Shown one piece after another: positions 28,196 through 36,942 of a stretch of DNA of 64,000 bases. The stretch spans positions 3,383,234-3,447,233 of the forward strand of contig CP030886.1 in the NCBI GenBank assembly GCA_006969745.1, in the 5' to 3' direction. Source of the DNA: Cytophagaceae bacterium. Its GTDB lineage: Bacteria; Bacteroidota; Bacteroidia; Cytophagales; Cyclobacteriaceae. The translations under genes were made by a program, and so were the position numbers. Within the stretch, counting starts at the first letter, position 1. Each line of letters starts with the position of its first letter. The notes under the pieces are model-generated. The model saw only the letters and a program-made list of their open reading frames with translations. It did no database searches and was not told where the DNA came from.

Positions 28196-30787
28196 TTATT
28201 CATTTCTAATGACTTCAGTGGGATTGAGGTTAATTACTCTCAGCGATTGGATAGCCACTAGTAGGAAAATAACTGAGGCAGTGAGCAGTAGATTGACAGG
28301 GAAAATCTGATATGGAACGCTGATGCGATAGGCAAAGCCAGACAGCCAGTAGTCCATAATCCAAAAACTTAATGGCCAGGCAATCAAATTTGCTATAAGT
28401 GCAATCCAAATAAACTCTTTGGAAAGTGTGTGAATAATCTGTGAGCCACTTGCTCCAAAAATTTTTCTCAATCCAATCTCTTTGAATCTACGAATGGTAT
28501 TGAAAGTAGATAATCCTAATATGCCAATTGTAGCAATAATCATTGCAATGATCATCGCGAAAATGGAAAGACTACTTATCACCTTTTCTTGTTGGTAAAG
28601 CTTGGCGTACTCTTCATCAAGGATTTTTGATTTCATGTTGAAGAACGGCTCGAATTTATCATATACATCTTCTATAAAGGCGATGGATTCAACGGGTCTG
28701 TTATTGTCATATCGAATGTAGAAAGTGCCTGTATTTTCAGGTTTTACCTGATAGATTATTGTAGGTATGAGCGACTCATGGAGTGATTGGCTGTTGAAAT
28801 CTCTGATGACACCTACAATTCTGCATCTTTCACCAAAGACTTGAATGTGCTGGCCAACAGGCTGCTTCAGCCCAATTTTAGCAAGTGCACTTTCCGTTAA
28901 AACTATTTGATTGCTTGTGTCTGAGGTATTGAAATATGTGCCTTCGAGGATGTCAAGTTCGAACACACTGAGAAGTCCGTTTTCTGCACCAATTGGCTTA
29001 AATTGAACTTGTTCTGACTGATCTTTCCCATTCCATGAGACCTGATCTGTTATGAAATCGGCGTCAATCATGTTTGCGTTGCACGCACCAACCTCGCGGA
29101 TCAAGGGATTAGATTTTAGCTCTTCAGTAAAAGCCTTGTATTTTCTAATATGATTGAACGTTGGTTCCATTACCAATATCCCCTTCCTGTCATACCCTGT
29201 ACTTAGGTTTTGCATGTAATCCAACTGGAGGTAAAAAACACTGGTGAGCAGAATAATAACTCCTGAAATACTGATCTGAGTGATTGTTAACCATCTCCGA
29301 ATGTTTCTTTTGCCCCCGGCTTTGAATGGCAAATTCTTAAGCACGCGCACAGGATTAAATCTTGAAAGGATTAAAGCAGGATATATTCCTGAGAGCAATG
29401 TGGTGGAGGTAATGATAGCGATCAATTTTAGTACAAAGTTTGTGTCAGGCGCAAACTGAATTTCTTCACCGATTAGCAAATTCAAATATGGCAATAATGC
29501 GTACGCTAAGGCCAGAGCAAGAACTGATGCGATTGTTACATTCAGAAATGTCTCAATCAGAAATTGAAAATGCAATGATGCTTTGCTTGCTCCATTTACC
29601 TTTCGAACACCAATTTCTTTACCTCTTAGAGAAGACTGAGCAGTGGTCAGGTTGATAAAATTGGCCATTGACATAGCCAGTATGAAAATGGCAAACAATC
29701 CAATGATTTGAACATAAGTTGCAAGTCCACCCGTTGCTTTTCCATTCTTGAAGTTATTGTATAAATGAACTTCATTTAGCGGGTGAAGAATAACACTTAG
29801 ATTTTCATACTTATCAGCAATTGGCAAGCCATTTATTTGATTCTGCACCGACGCATGGTCTTTACTTTTAAGACTCATGTAAGTAATGAATGAATAGGAC
29901 TTCATATTTTCAACCTTTTGGCCCCAGAGAGAATAAGCGAGTTCGAGCGGGGCGATAAATTCAAACTGCAGGGAAGAAGTTGGAGGGATGTCCCTGTATA
30001 CTGCTGAGATAGTGACCTTAAAATGATTGTCCACGAGGTATTCCATTCCGACTGGATTTATATCTCCGTATAGTTTTCTAGCCACCGATTCAGAAAGTGC
30101 GATGCTTTTGGGATTGATCAGCGGATTTTTTGGACCGCTTAGTATTTCAATATCAAATACCTTAAAAAATGACGAATCGGCAAACATGCCTTTGCTGTAT
30201 ATGCATGGTTTGTTTTCGTCAATCTTGAAACATTGTTCGGAGGGCCATCTCCAATTGGCAATGATTCTGGTTACATGCTCAATGTCAGCGATGTTTTGCT
30301 CTGCATGCTCCGTAACCTCTAATATTGCTCCCGAAGAAGTTTGTGTGCCGCTGTTACTGAACCTATTTGTCATGACCTTATAGATCTGATCTTTTTTAGA
30401 ATGAAATTGATCAAAACTCTGATGATAATTAATCCAAAGCATGGCAAGAAATACGACCATAAGTCCAAAAGCGAGACCGAATATGTTTATCAGATGGTGC
30501 AATGGTTTGCGAATCAACTGTCTTCTAAATGTTTTAAGTATGTTTCTTAACATAGCAATGTGATTGATTGTGGTTGCATTTCTCTTTAGTGCGAATGGCC
30601 TGATGAAATTGATGGTGTTGATCCAATAATGACAGGAGGATCTGAATCGACCATGCTCTCTTCTATCCAATTGATACTGCTCGAAAAGGTCTCCTTTGAT
30701 GGGCTCAATCCATTCTTCTTTACAAAAAAATGATAAAAATCTGTCAGCAGACTTTGGAGGGGTGAAAGTTGGCTTTAGCTCACTCAT
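28196..30787 (-). CDS. MacB/FtsX-type ABC permease with permease prefix domain
   Basis: 863 residues from ATG 30787, chosen because it overlaps the PadR gene stop by ATGA; the frame extends to 30823 without support. A cytoplasmic prefix of about 85 residues (permease prefix domain 2-like, ending before a helix near 100) precedes two FtsX modules: helix about 105-125, periplasmic MacB-like PCD domain, then three helices each. GVRKVNGAS and GLRKIFGAS are the conserved coupling-helix motifs that contact an ATPase. No ATPase gene lies nearby, so it may borrow one encoded elsewhere or act without one. It is the second gene of a PadR-permease pair. Confidence 0.85.
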   Translation of the reverse strand: MSELKPTFTPPKSADRFLSFFCKEEWIEPIKGDLFEQYQLDRREHGRFRSSCHYWINTINFIRPFALKRNATTINHIAMLRNILKTFRRQLIRKPLHHLINIFGLAFGLMVVFLAMLWINYHQSFDQFHSKKDQIYKVMTNRFSNSGTQTSSGAILEVTEHAEQNIADIEHVTRIIANWRWPSEQCFKIDENKPCIYSKGMFADSSFFKVFDIEILSGPKNPLINPKSIALSESVARKLYGDINPVGMEYLVDNHFKVTISAVYRDIPPTSSLQFEFIAPLELAYSLWGQKVENMKSYSFITYMSLKSKDHASVQNQINGLPIADKYENLSVILHPLNEVHLYNNFKNGKATGGLATYVQIIGLFAIFILAMSMANFINLTTAQSSLRGKEIGVRKVNGASKASLHFQFLIETFLNVTIASVLALALAYALLPYLNLLIGEEIQFAPDTNFVLKLIAIITSTTLLSGIYPALILSRFNPVRVLKNLPFKAGGKRNIRRWLTITQISISGVIILLTSVFYLQLDYMQNLSTGYDRKGILVMEPTFNHIRKYKAFTEELKSNPLIREVGACNANMIDADFITDQVSWNGKDQSEQVQFKPIGAENGLLSVFELDILEGTYFNTSDTSNQIVLTESALAKIGLKQPVGQHIQVFGERCRIVGVIRDFNSQSLHESLIPTIIYQVKPENTGTFYIRYDNNRPVESIAFIEDVYDKFEPFFNMKSKILDEEYAKLYQQEKVISSLSIFAMIIAMIIATIGILGLSTFNTIRRFKEIGLRKIFGASGSQIIHTLSKEFIWIALIANLIAWPLSFWIMDYWLSGFAYRISVPYQIFPVNLLLTASVIFLLVAIQSLRVINLNPTEVIRNE

Positions 30788-31116
30788 AACTTCTTCCAGG
30801 CGAGTTCTGGTATTTGGTTCCAAAGTGTATTCCTAAGTGATCGATTGTACTCAATAGCCTGCTTGCCGGACGCAGTTATTTCATAGAGTTTCTTTCTTCT
30901 GCCACCTCTCTCATGGGTAGCATCTGCCAGGTGGGACTTTAGAAACCCTTTGTCTTCCAATCTGCTAAGCGCGGAATGGATTGCTCCTATGGCTGGAGAG
31001 CGCTTGGTCTGATTGGCTATTTCTTGTTTTATCGCCAATCCATATGCATTGGGGTAGAGCACTCCAATGATTAGCAGGACAAGTTCTTCGAATTCTCCGA
31101 GGTGGGTACCTTTCAT
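30784..31116 (-). CDS. PadR family transcriptional regulator
   Basis: 110 residues. A winged-helix domain (ELVLLIIGVLYPNAYGLAIKQEI ... IGAIHSALSRLEDKGFL ... RKLYEIT) of PadR type fills almost the whole protein, with a short C-terminal helix for dimerisation. Its stop overlaps the permease start by 4 bp, so the pair is translationally coupled. A 17-bp perfect inverted repeat with nested ATGT/ACAT half-sites lies directly in front of its start codon at 31118-31179, consistent with autoregulation. It is 40 percent-like by eye to the regulator at 33797 (both contain GGRRKxLxxIT), a duplicated cassette; ligand unknown. Confidence 0.87.
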   Translation of the reverse strand: MKGTHLGEFEELVLLIIGVLYPNAYGLAIKQEIANQTKRSPAIGAIHSALSRLEDKGFLKSHLADATHERGGRRKKLYEITASGKQAIEYNRSLRNTLWNQIPELAWKKL

Positions 31117-31117
31117 A

Positions 31118-31179
31118 TTTTATCAATTTTCGTAAATGTAGAATAAATACATTTACTACAAATACGAAAATTGATAAAA
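31118..31179. promoter_or_regulatory. Nested inverted repeat upstream of padR-permease cassette
   Basis: TTTTATCAATTTTCGTA (31118-31134) and TACGAAAATTGATAAAA (31163-31179) are perfect inverted copies. Inside them TAAATGTA (31133-31140) and TACATTTA (31148-31155) form a second dyad resembling PadR operators (ATGT...ACAT, here with 9 nt between). It spans the gap between the upstream permease stop (31188) and the PadR start (31116), so it could be operator, terminator or both. No T run suited to a terminator on either side is obvious. Confidence 0.7.
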
Positions 31180-31187
31180 GAGGTTAT

Positions 31188-33800
31188 CTATTCATCCTTT
31201 AGCGCTTTGGATGGATTGGAAACAGCAGCCCTGTACGATTTGGCACTCACTACTACCCAGGTAAGTGTCAAGATGATTAAAACGGGTAGGGCCAATAAAT
31301 ACCATGAAAGTTCAATACGTGTGGTATAGCCTTGTAGCCAGTCAGATAGCCAGTAAAATGCAGCGGCTACTCCAGCTATGCTCCCAGCCAAAACAAGCTT
31401 GGTGAAATCTTTGATTATCATATTTATGAGTGATGAAACAGTAGCACCCATCACTTTTCTAACGGCAATTTCTTTAAATCGCTTTTGCAAGACGAAAGTG
31501 GTGAGGGCAAATAAACCAAGCAAAGCAATGAATATCGCCATGCCCGAAAATGTGGTAAAGATCATTCCAAACCTCTTTTCGCTTTCAAACTGTTGTTGAA
31601 AGGCTTCATCAAGGAATCGAGCTTCAAAAGGATAGCCTCCTGCCACTTTGGACCATTCGTTTTCTACCTCTTCAAAAACCTTTTTCAGGTTGTTATTTGA
31701 AAAGTGAACAAGGATATAGTTCTGATGATAAATCCCAATTTCATATGCAGGGAAGCCGTATCTTATGATTAGTGAGCCCACATCCCTTTTCAGCGATGTA
31801 AAATTGAAATCTTTGACAAGCCCTACTACGGTATAGATTTTATCGTCACGTTCCAATTTCCTACCTACCGGATCTTCCCAGCCAAGATTTTTCGCGAGCG
31901 CTTGATTTACGATAATACTTGCGGTATCCGGTAAAAAGTTCTCTTTAAAGAAGCGACCATCCAGCAGTTCCATGTTGAATACCTTTTCAGCTCCTGGAGC
32001 CATGAAGGCATTGTATGGGCTAAATGCTCTGCCACTTTCATTGGGCACAGAGTATCCATAGTCTGGGAAACCATAGAATGGTACATTACTGGTCTTACTC
32101 ACGTGCGTTATGTAGGACTTTTGCTCCAGTCCACTTTTGAGTACATCATATTTGCCTTCCAACTGTGTACCATTACTGATCACAAGTGTATTCTTTATCT
32201 CGATTCCAATATCCTGAGATTTGAGATATTCTACTTGAAAATATATCACTAACGTGATTGCAATTAGAAATACTGAAGTGGCAAATTGAAATGCTACAAG
32301 GACATTTCTTAACGTTTGTTTTCCGGCTTTGGTGGTTCCGCCTTTGAGTGCCTGAATAGGATTAAATCTGGACATCACATAAGCTGGATAGCCTCCCGCC
32401 AGCGGACCTACAATGAGTAGCAAAATAGATAGGACCAACACACTGTTGGGCGTAAGGAGGTCAGCACCTTCAAAGCTACGTAAGGTCAGCTCATTGAACA
32501 GATTTAATGATAGTACGGCCAGTAAACACGCCAGAACCACTGAGATGAAAGTGATCAGCATCGATTCTGTTAGAAACTGGAAAATAATGTTTTCCTTTTG
32601 AGATCCTAATGATTTACGTATACCTACCTCTTTAGACCTTACCGCAGAGCGCGCAGTAGAGAGGTTGATGTAATTGATGCAGGCAATGATTAAGATGAAA
32701 AGTGCAATAAGGCTAAAAATGAGAATACTCTCTTCGTCACCCTGCGTTCCCAAACTGAAATTTGATTTCTTCAAGTGAATATCTAAAACAGGGATAAGAG
32801 TAAACGCAAAGTTGCGATTTGGATATTCTTTCTTGAGTGCTTCAAAGGATTCATGACCGGTATATTCGATGTAATCTGGTCCAACTTTTTCTGCATAGAG
32901 GTCTGCCAGTAGGATAGATACATCTCCAGGACGGGCGTTTTCCTTTATTTTCAAATAAGTGAAGGTGTTATTACCACTCCAATAGTATGTGCCATCCTGG
33001 TCTACAGGATTTGCCACAATGTATTTGTATGGAATGTGCGTGTTTTTCGGCGGGTCAGCTATTATCCCAACTACTTTGAATGGATCACCATCTATTTCAA
33101 TAATCTGATCCATTGGAGAGGTTTCTTCAAAGAATTTTTCGGCGAGCGTCTGTGTGAGAACTACATGATCCGGTTCTGTTAAAGCATGGGCAAGGCTACC
33201 TTCCAACAGATTAATTTCAAAAACCTTGAAGAAGTTTTCATCAACCCACAATCCTCCATCTTGCAGTATTCCCCGATCATCTACTTTCAAAAATGATTCA
33301 GATAGTCCATTTACTTTTGTAGCCGCCTCGGCTTGTGGAAGTTCCGCTTCTATCGTTTGTGCAAGTAGAGTAGGTGTCCAGCGACCGTAGTCCCCGTTAG
33401 CTACTCGATACATTCGATCTACATTTGGGTAGAAGTTGTCGTAGCTTTTTTCATGAAAGATGTACATGGATATAAGCAATGCTGATGCAATGGCTACAGC
33501 TAATCCGGAAATATTTATGGCGGTGTAGCTTTTCTGCTTTACTAATGTTCGTATTGCAACTTTTAAATAGTTTTTGATCATGGCAAGCGTTGTTAATTGT
33601 TCAAAATCGTCAAGTCCTTTTAAATACCTCAATCTGAAAAATCGAATCGTATTCCAACCAAAGCGGCGTTTGGCTTTTCTTGTGGCTCCATCTCTCTGAA
33701 AAAGTTCATATAGATCTCCTTCGATCTGTTCGAGATACCTTTCCTTATAGAAAAACTGAAGGAAACTCAATGCCCATTTTGGTGGTGAATGTTTCTTCAT
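31188..33800 (-). CDS. MacB/FtsX-type ABC permease with permease prefix domain
   Basis: 870 residues, same plan as the permease at 28196: cytoplasmic prefix (about 1-85), helix, MacB-like periplasmic domain, three helices, a second periplasmic domain and three more helices. Coupling-helix motifs are GIRKSLGSQ and AVRKVMGAT. ATG 33800 overlaps the TGA of the upstream PadR gene. The two permeases differ substantially outside these motifs, so this is an older duplication. The likely role is efflux or extracytoplasmic protein/lipid handling in the MacB style, but no ATPase accompanies it. Confidence 0.85.
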   Translation of the reverse strand: MKKHSPPKWALSFLQFFYKERYLEQIEGDLYELFQRDGATRKAKRRFGWNTIRFFRLRYLKGLDDFEQLTTLAMIKNYLKVAIRTLVKQKSYTAINISGLAVAIASALLISMYIFHEKSYDNFYPNVDRMYRVANGDYGRWTPTLLAQTIEAELPQAEAATKVNGLSESFLKVDDRGILQDGGLWVDENFFKVFEINLLEGSLAHALTEPDHVVLTQTLAEKFFEETSPMDQIIEIDGDPFKVVGIIADPPKNTHIPYKYIVANPVDQDGTYYWSGNNTFTYLKIKENARPGDVSILLADLYAEKVGPDYIEYTGHESFEALKKEYPNRNFAFTLIPVLDIHLKKSNFSLGTQGDEESILIFSLIALFILIIACINYINLSTARSAVRSKEVGIRKSLGSQKENIIFQFLTESMLITFISVVLACLLAVLSLNLFNELTLRSFEGADLLTPNSVLVLSILLLIVGPLAGGYPAYVMSRFNPIQALKGGTTKAGKQTLRNVLVAFQFATSVFLIAITLVIYFQVEYLKSQDIGIEIKNTLVISNGTQLEGKYDVLKSGLEQKSYITHVSKTSNVPFYGFPDYGYSVPNESGRAFSPYNAFMAPGAEKVFNMELLDGRFFKENFLPDTASIIVNQALAKNLGWEDPVGRKLERDDKIYTVVGLVKDFNFTSLKRDVGSLIIRYGFPAYEIGIYHQNYILVHFSNNNLKKVFEEVENEWSKVAGGYPFEARFLDEAFQQQFESEKRFGMIFTTFSGMAIFIALLGLFALTTFVLQKRFKEIAVRKVMGATVSSLINMIIKDFTKLVLAGSIAGVAAAFYWLSDWLQGYTTRIELSWYLLALPVLIILTLTWVVVSAKSYRAAVSNPSKALKDE

Positions 33801-34135
33801 ACGTATCCTAAAATCGTTTTTGGGATTTGCCGGTAAAGCTCGTTTCTGGTCTCGTGTACATAGGTGATGGCACGAGATCCTTCTGCAGTAATTCGGAAGA
33901 GCCTTTTTCTTCTTCCACCACGTTCAGCACTGGCACCTCCCATATAGGATGACACAAAGTCTTTCTTTTCTAACCTGTCGAGCACCGTATGGACGGCACT
34001 AATGTTTACTTTTCGGCCGATTTGATGCTGAATTTCATCCATTACCTTCACTCCATATGCTTCTTCATTCAGAATAGCAACGATCATGAGTACAAGCTCC
34101 TCGAGTTCCCCCAATTGATATGACTTATTTTTCAT
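33797..34135 (-). CDS. PadR family transcriptional regulator
   Basis: 112 residues with PadR winged helix (ELEELVLMIVAILNEEAYGVKVMDEI ... VHTVLDRLEKKDFV ... GGRRKRLFRIT). It controls, by position, the downstream permease at 31188-33800, whose start overlaps its stop by 4 bp. A shorter inverted repeat, TTGATTTA / TAAATCAA, lies at 34153-34179 directly upstream and is a candidate operator. The two PadR genes are diverged, which fits separate ligands for the two cassettes. Confidence 0.87.
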   Translation of the reverse strand: MKNKSYQLGELEELVLMIVAILNEEAYGVKVMDEIQHQIGRKVNISAVHTVLDRLEKKDFVSSYMGGASAERGGRRKRLFRITAEGSRAITYVHETRNELYRQIPKTILGYV

Positions 34136-34152
34136 TTTATCTGGTTTACCTC

Positions 34153-34179
34153 TTGATTTAATTCATAAATGTAAATCAA
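34153..34179. promoter_or_regulatory. Inverted repeat upstream of second PadR gene
   Basis: TTGATTTA (34153-34160) and TAAATCAA (34172-34179) are perfect inverted 8-mers with an 11-nt spacer, centred about 30 bp before the PadR start at 34135. Candidate PadR operator; sequence differs from that of the other PadR cassette. Confidence 0.45.
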
Positions 34180-34302
34180 ATAAACACGTGATTGATGATG
34201 TATTTCTTTTATAGATGTAGATGAAATACTGAAGGTTGCATTTTTAGAAAAGAAAATTTCAGTCGATATAGGCGTCGGGAGTCAAAGTATGGAATGGGAA
34301 AG

Positions 34303-34330
34303 TTGAGAGGCTTTCTTAAAAGCCTCTCAA
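34303..34330 (-). terminator. Perfect hairpin downstream of CBS gene
   Basis: TTGAGAGGCTTT (34303-34314) and AAAGCCTCTCAA (34319-34330) form a 12-bp perfect stem with a 4-nt loop just past the CBS stop. On the minus strand the T run precedes rather than follows the stem, so it is an atypical terminator or an RNA-processing or 3'-end stability hairpin. Confidence 0.5.
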
Positions 34331-34336
34331 AAAATG

Positions 34337-34756
34337 CTAATAAAGATCAATAAAGTAATTGATTATGTCTGTAGTTGTGATGATGCCAACTAGCTTATCA
34401 TCATCTACTACCGGTAGTGCATGAAACTCACGTTTAGCGAAGATTTCGGCGGCTTCTTTGATTGTATTATTAGGATTAATTGATTCTGGACTATGCTTCA
34501 TCACTTGATTGATAGAAAGCATTTCGAAAATAGCCTCATCGGAACCAGCTTGATCATTCCCAAATGTATTGCCAAAGCTGATCCTTAATATATCTGTCTG
34601 ACTCAATATACCAATGAGTTTATCCCCTGAGACCACCGGTATATGTCTGATATGATGCTTGTTGAACAGGTCATTTGCTTCTTTCAATGAATTGGTAATA
34701 TTTACGGTATAGACGTCCTTGGTCATCACGTTCTCTACTTTTTCTCTTTTTTTCAT
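34337..34756 (-). CDS. Two-CBS-domain protein
   Basis: 139 residues from ATG 34756 (MKKREKVENVMTKD); the frame opens further upstream to 34801 but that part overlaps the PPK2 gene. Two CBS domains: 10-60 (VMTKDVYTV ... HIRHIPVVSGDKLIGILSQTDI) and 80-137 (VMKHSPESI ... FHALPVVDDDKLVGIITTTDI). Such pairs bind adenine nucleotides and act as energy or nucleotide sensors. It lies 23 bp after the PPK2 gene in the same direction, an association that fits because PPK2 makes or uses nucleotide diphosphates and polyphosphate. Its own effector function is unknown since it has no other domain. Confidence 0.8.
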   Translation of the reverse strand: MKKREKVENVMTKDVYTVNITNSLKEANDLFNKHHIRHIPVVSGDKLIGILSQTDILRISFGNTFGNDQAGSDEAIFEMLSINQVMKHSPESINPNNTIKEAAEIFAKREFHALPVVDDDKLVGIITTTDIINYFIDLY

Positions 34757-34778
34757 GGTTATAGTATTTAAAATGTTG

Positions 34779-35669
34779 TTAATCACTTGTTGCCGCAGCA
34801 CGATGAAATCTACTGGCTACTTCAGGATCAGGATCTAAAGAGATATTGGCTTGGTCTTTTCCATCATAGTTTAAATGGCTTAGTACAAACCGGATGGTCT
34901 CAAGTCGTGCTTTCTTCTTGTTATTTGCCTCAATAATTATCCATGGACTATACGACATGTGTGTTCGCGAAAACATCTCTTTTTTGTATCTGGTATAATC
35001 ATCCCAATGTTCTTGCGCTTTTTCATCTATTGGACTCAGTTTCCATTGCTTTAATGGATCTCCTTTTCTTGAATCAAATCGTTTTTTTTGCTCTTCCTTA
35101 GAAATAGAAAGCCAGAATTTGATGATCTCTACTCCATCTTCATAAAGCATGTGTTCAAACTCAGGAACTTGCAATAGAAATGTTCGATATTCGTCTTCTG
35201 TACAAAAACCCATTACAGGTTCTACCACAGCCCTGTTGTACCAACTTCTATCATAAAATGTGATTTCGCCGGGGTTAGGAAGCGTATTGACATATCGCTG
35301 AAAATACCACTGTCCTTTCTCCACCTCTGTAGGTTTGCTCAATGCCACCACTCGCATGGCACGTGGGTTTAAATGTTCTATAAACCTCCTGATATTACCA
35401 CCTTTGCCTGCAGCATCGCGTCCCTCAAAGATGATTGCTACCCTGCGATTGTTTAGATGGACATCTCTTTGCAGCTTTACCAGCTCTATTTGCAGCTGTT
35501 TTAATTCATGCTCATAGTTTAGCGAAAACATCAACTTTTCAATGTCGTGATGTTTCTCTTTAAGAATTTTCTTTATTCCTTGAGTGGAATTAATACGTTC
35601 TAAGTCTTCAGCTGTAAGGTCAAGTTTCCCAGATGCTTCATTGCTTTTTGTCTCCATGGTCTCAATCAT
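34779..35669 (-). CDS. ppk2: Polyphosphate kinase 2 (PPK2)
   Basis: 296 residues. Walker A is GRDAAGKGG at residues 83-91, and the PPK2 signature YDRSWYNRAVVEP follows. The family transfers phosphate between polyphosphate and nucleoside mono- or diphosphates in the cytoplasm, mainly generating NTP or NDP from polyphosphate. The N-terminal 60 residues are a helical extension present in the one-domain PPK2 class. The start may be ATG 35669 or ATG 35657 (METKSNE); both precede the conserved region. A CBS-domain protein gene lies directly downstream and may sense the nucleotide state that PPK2 affects. Confidence 0.88.
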   Translation of the reverse strand: MIETMETKSNEASGKLDLTAEDLERINSTQGIKKILKEKHHDIEKLMFSLNYEHELKQLQIELVKLQRDVHLNNRRVAIIFEGRDAAGKGGNIRRFIEHLNPRAMRVVALSKPTEVEKGQWYFQRYVNTLPNPGEITFYDRSWYNRAVVEPVMGFCTEDEYRTFLLQVPEFEHMLYEDGVEIIKFWLSISKEEQKKRFDSRKGDPLKQWKLSPIDEKAQEHWDDYTRYKKEMFSRTHMSYSPWIIIEANNKKKARLETIRFVLSHLNYDGKDQANISLDPDPEVASRFHRAAATSD

Positions 35670-35765
35670 CTATTAATTGAGCTCAAGATATGACCAAGCG
35701 AAAGTGCAGGGTAGGAGAAACGTCACCTTAACTTTTGATTAAAGTCAAGTAGCAAAGACAATCTC

Positions 35766-36275
35766 TCAGTCAGTTGGAATGCGTGCTCTGGGTCCCATTT
35801 CTATTACTTCAAGATTTTTGATGTCACCAGATTCCAGGTCGAAACGGAGAAGCGTTTTAATCTTGTGAAACCCATGTTTACCTGCTGCTCCCGGATTCAT
35901 AAATAGCAGGTTGTTGGTTTTGTCTTGCATCACTTTCAAAATGTGCGAATGGCCACATACCAATAGTTTTGGTTGGTAGTGTCTCACATAAGAAAGTACT
36001 TTTTTATTGTACTTGGGAGGTTTTGCAGCAATATGTGTAATAAGTACACGGACACCTTCGCGTTCAAAGATTTCCCCTTCTTTGCAATCCTGACGCAATT
36101 TTCCACCATCAATATTTCCCCAGACCGCAACTGTAGGCTTAAATTTCTTTAATTCATCCAGCACCTCTACTGTACCAATATCACCTGCATGCCAGATTTC
36201 ATCCACGTTTTCGAAATATGTGAAAATACTTGGATCCAAATAGCCATGCGTGTCAGATAGGAGACCGATCTTCAT
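35766..36275 (-). CDS. YfcE/MJ0936-type metallophosphoesterase
   Basis: 169 residues. Dimetal phosphoesterase motifs in order: SDTHG (Asp8, His10), GDIG (about 32-35), GNIDG, HIAAKP, and CGHSH (metal-binding His pair), ending in NPGA(A)GKHGFHK. Members hydrolyse phosphodiesters such as bis(p-nitrophenyl) phosphate in vitro; a natural substrate is not established. It is transcribed divergently from the thioredoxin-like gene at 36328; a candidate promoter element for the latter lies at 36281-36288. Confidence 0.85.
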   Translation of the reverse strand: MKIGLLSDTHGYLDPSIFTYFENVDEIWHAGDIGTVEVLDELKKFKPTVAVWGNIDGGKLRQDCKEGEIFEREGVRVLITHIAAKPPKYNKKVLSYVRHYQPKLLVCGHSHILKVMQDKTNNLLFMNPGAAGKHGFHKIKTLLRFDLESGDIKNLEVIEMGPRARIPTD

Positions 36276-36280
36276 TTGTT

Positions 36281-36288
36281 TATCTTTG
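36281..36288 (+). promoter_or_regulatory. Candidate -7 element (TATCTTTG)
   Basis: TATCTTTG matches the TAnnTTTG consensus, 40 bp before the thioredoxin-like gene start at 36328. A TTG at the usual 19-nt distance is absent, so confidence is limited. Confidence 0.4.
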
Positions 36289-36327
36289 TGATGAAACTAA
36301 ATCGGGGTAAGCTCCCGTTTTATACTC

Positions 36328-36864
36328 ATGCGAGCACTAAAATATTTATTTGTTTCTGTAATCCTGTTAGGACTCACATCATTTGATCTGGCAAAAGTGA
36401 ATGAGGTTAAGTGGCTGACATTTGAAGAGGCCATGGAGTTACAGGAGAAAGAGCCACGCAAACTTCTCATTGACCTGTATACAGATTGGTGTGGATGGTG
36501 CAAGGTGATGGAAAAAAATACCTACAACAATGCGGTAATCTCATCATATATCAACGAAAATTTTTATGCGATCAAATTCAATGCGGAGCAAAAAGAGCCG
36601 GTAGAATTTAACGGACATACTTTTGAATTTATCCCTGAAGCAGGAAGAAGAGGGACTCATTCAATTGCCTATGCAGTTACCGGAAATAACTTAAGTGGAT
36701 ATCCAATGACAGTTTTTATGGATGAAGAGCTCCGCATTATACAGCCAATTTCTGGTTACCTAAAGCCTGCACAGATGGAGCCAATTCTCGCATTCATTGG
36801 TGGAGGGCATTATAAGACTACAAAATGGGAGGATTTCAAAAAAAATCATAAATCTGCTCTCTGA
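36328..36864 (+). CDS. Exported thioredoxin-like protein with CGWC motif
   Basis: 178 residues. A short N-terminal hydrophobic segment (residues 5-20) indicates export or membrane anchoring; the thioredoxin fold follows with the redox pair Cys55-Gly-Trp-Cys58 (DLYTDWCGWC). The GYPMT segment near 140 supplies the cis-proline typical of thioredoxins. The class is that of DUF255/thioredoxin-7 proteins, with periplasmic disulfide reduction or thiol handling as the expected role. The start is ATG 36328. The next gene (DUF2807) begins about 80 bp downstream, without a terminator. Confidence 0.8.
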   Translation: MRALKYLFVSVILLGLTSFDLAKVNEVKWLTFEEAMELQEKEPRKLLIDLYTDWCGWCKVMEKNTYNNAVISSYINENFYAIKFNAEQKEPVEFNGHTFEFIPEAGRRGTHSIAYAVTGNNLSGYPMTVFMDEELRIIQPISGYLKPAQMEPILAFIGGGHYKTTKWEDFKKNHKSAL

Positions 36865-36942
36865 TCTGCAACCTTTCTAATTTTTCTATATCTATAGAGG
36901 TAAATGCTGAGTAATTTCAGTCCTAACATTAATACTATAGAT

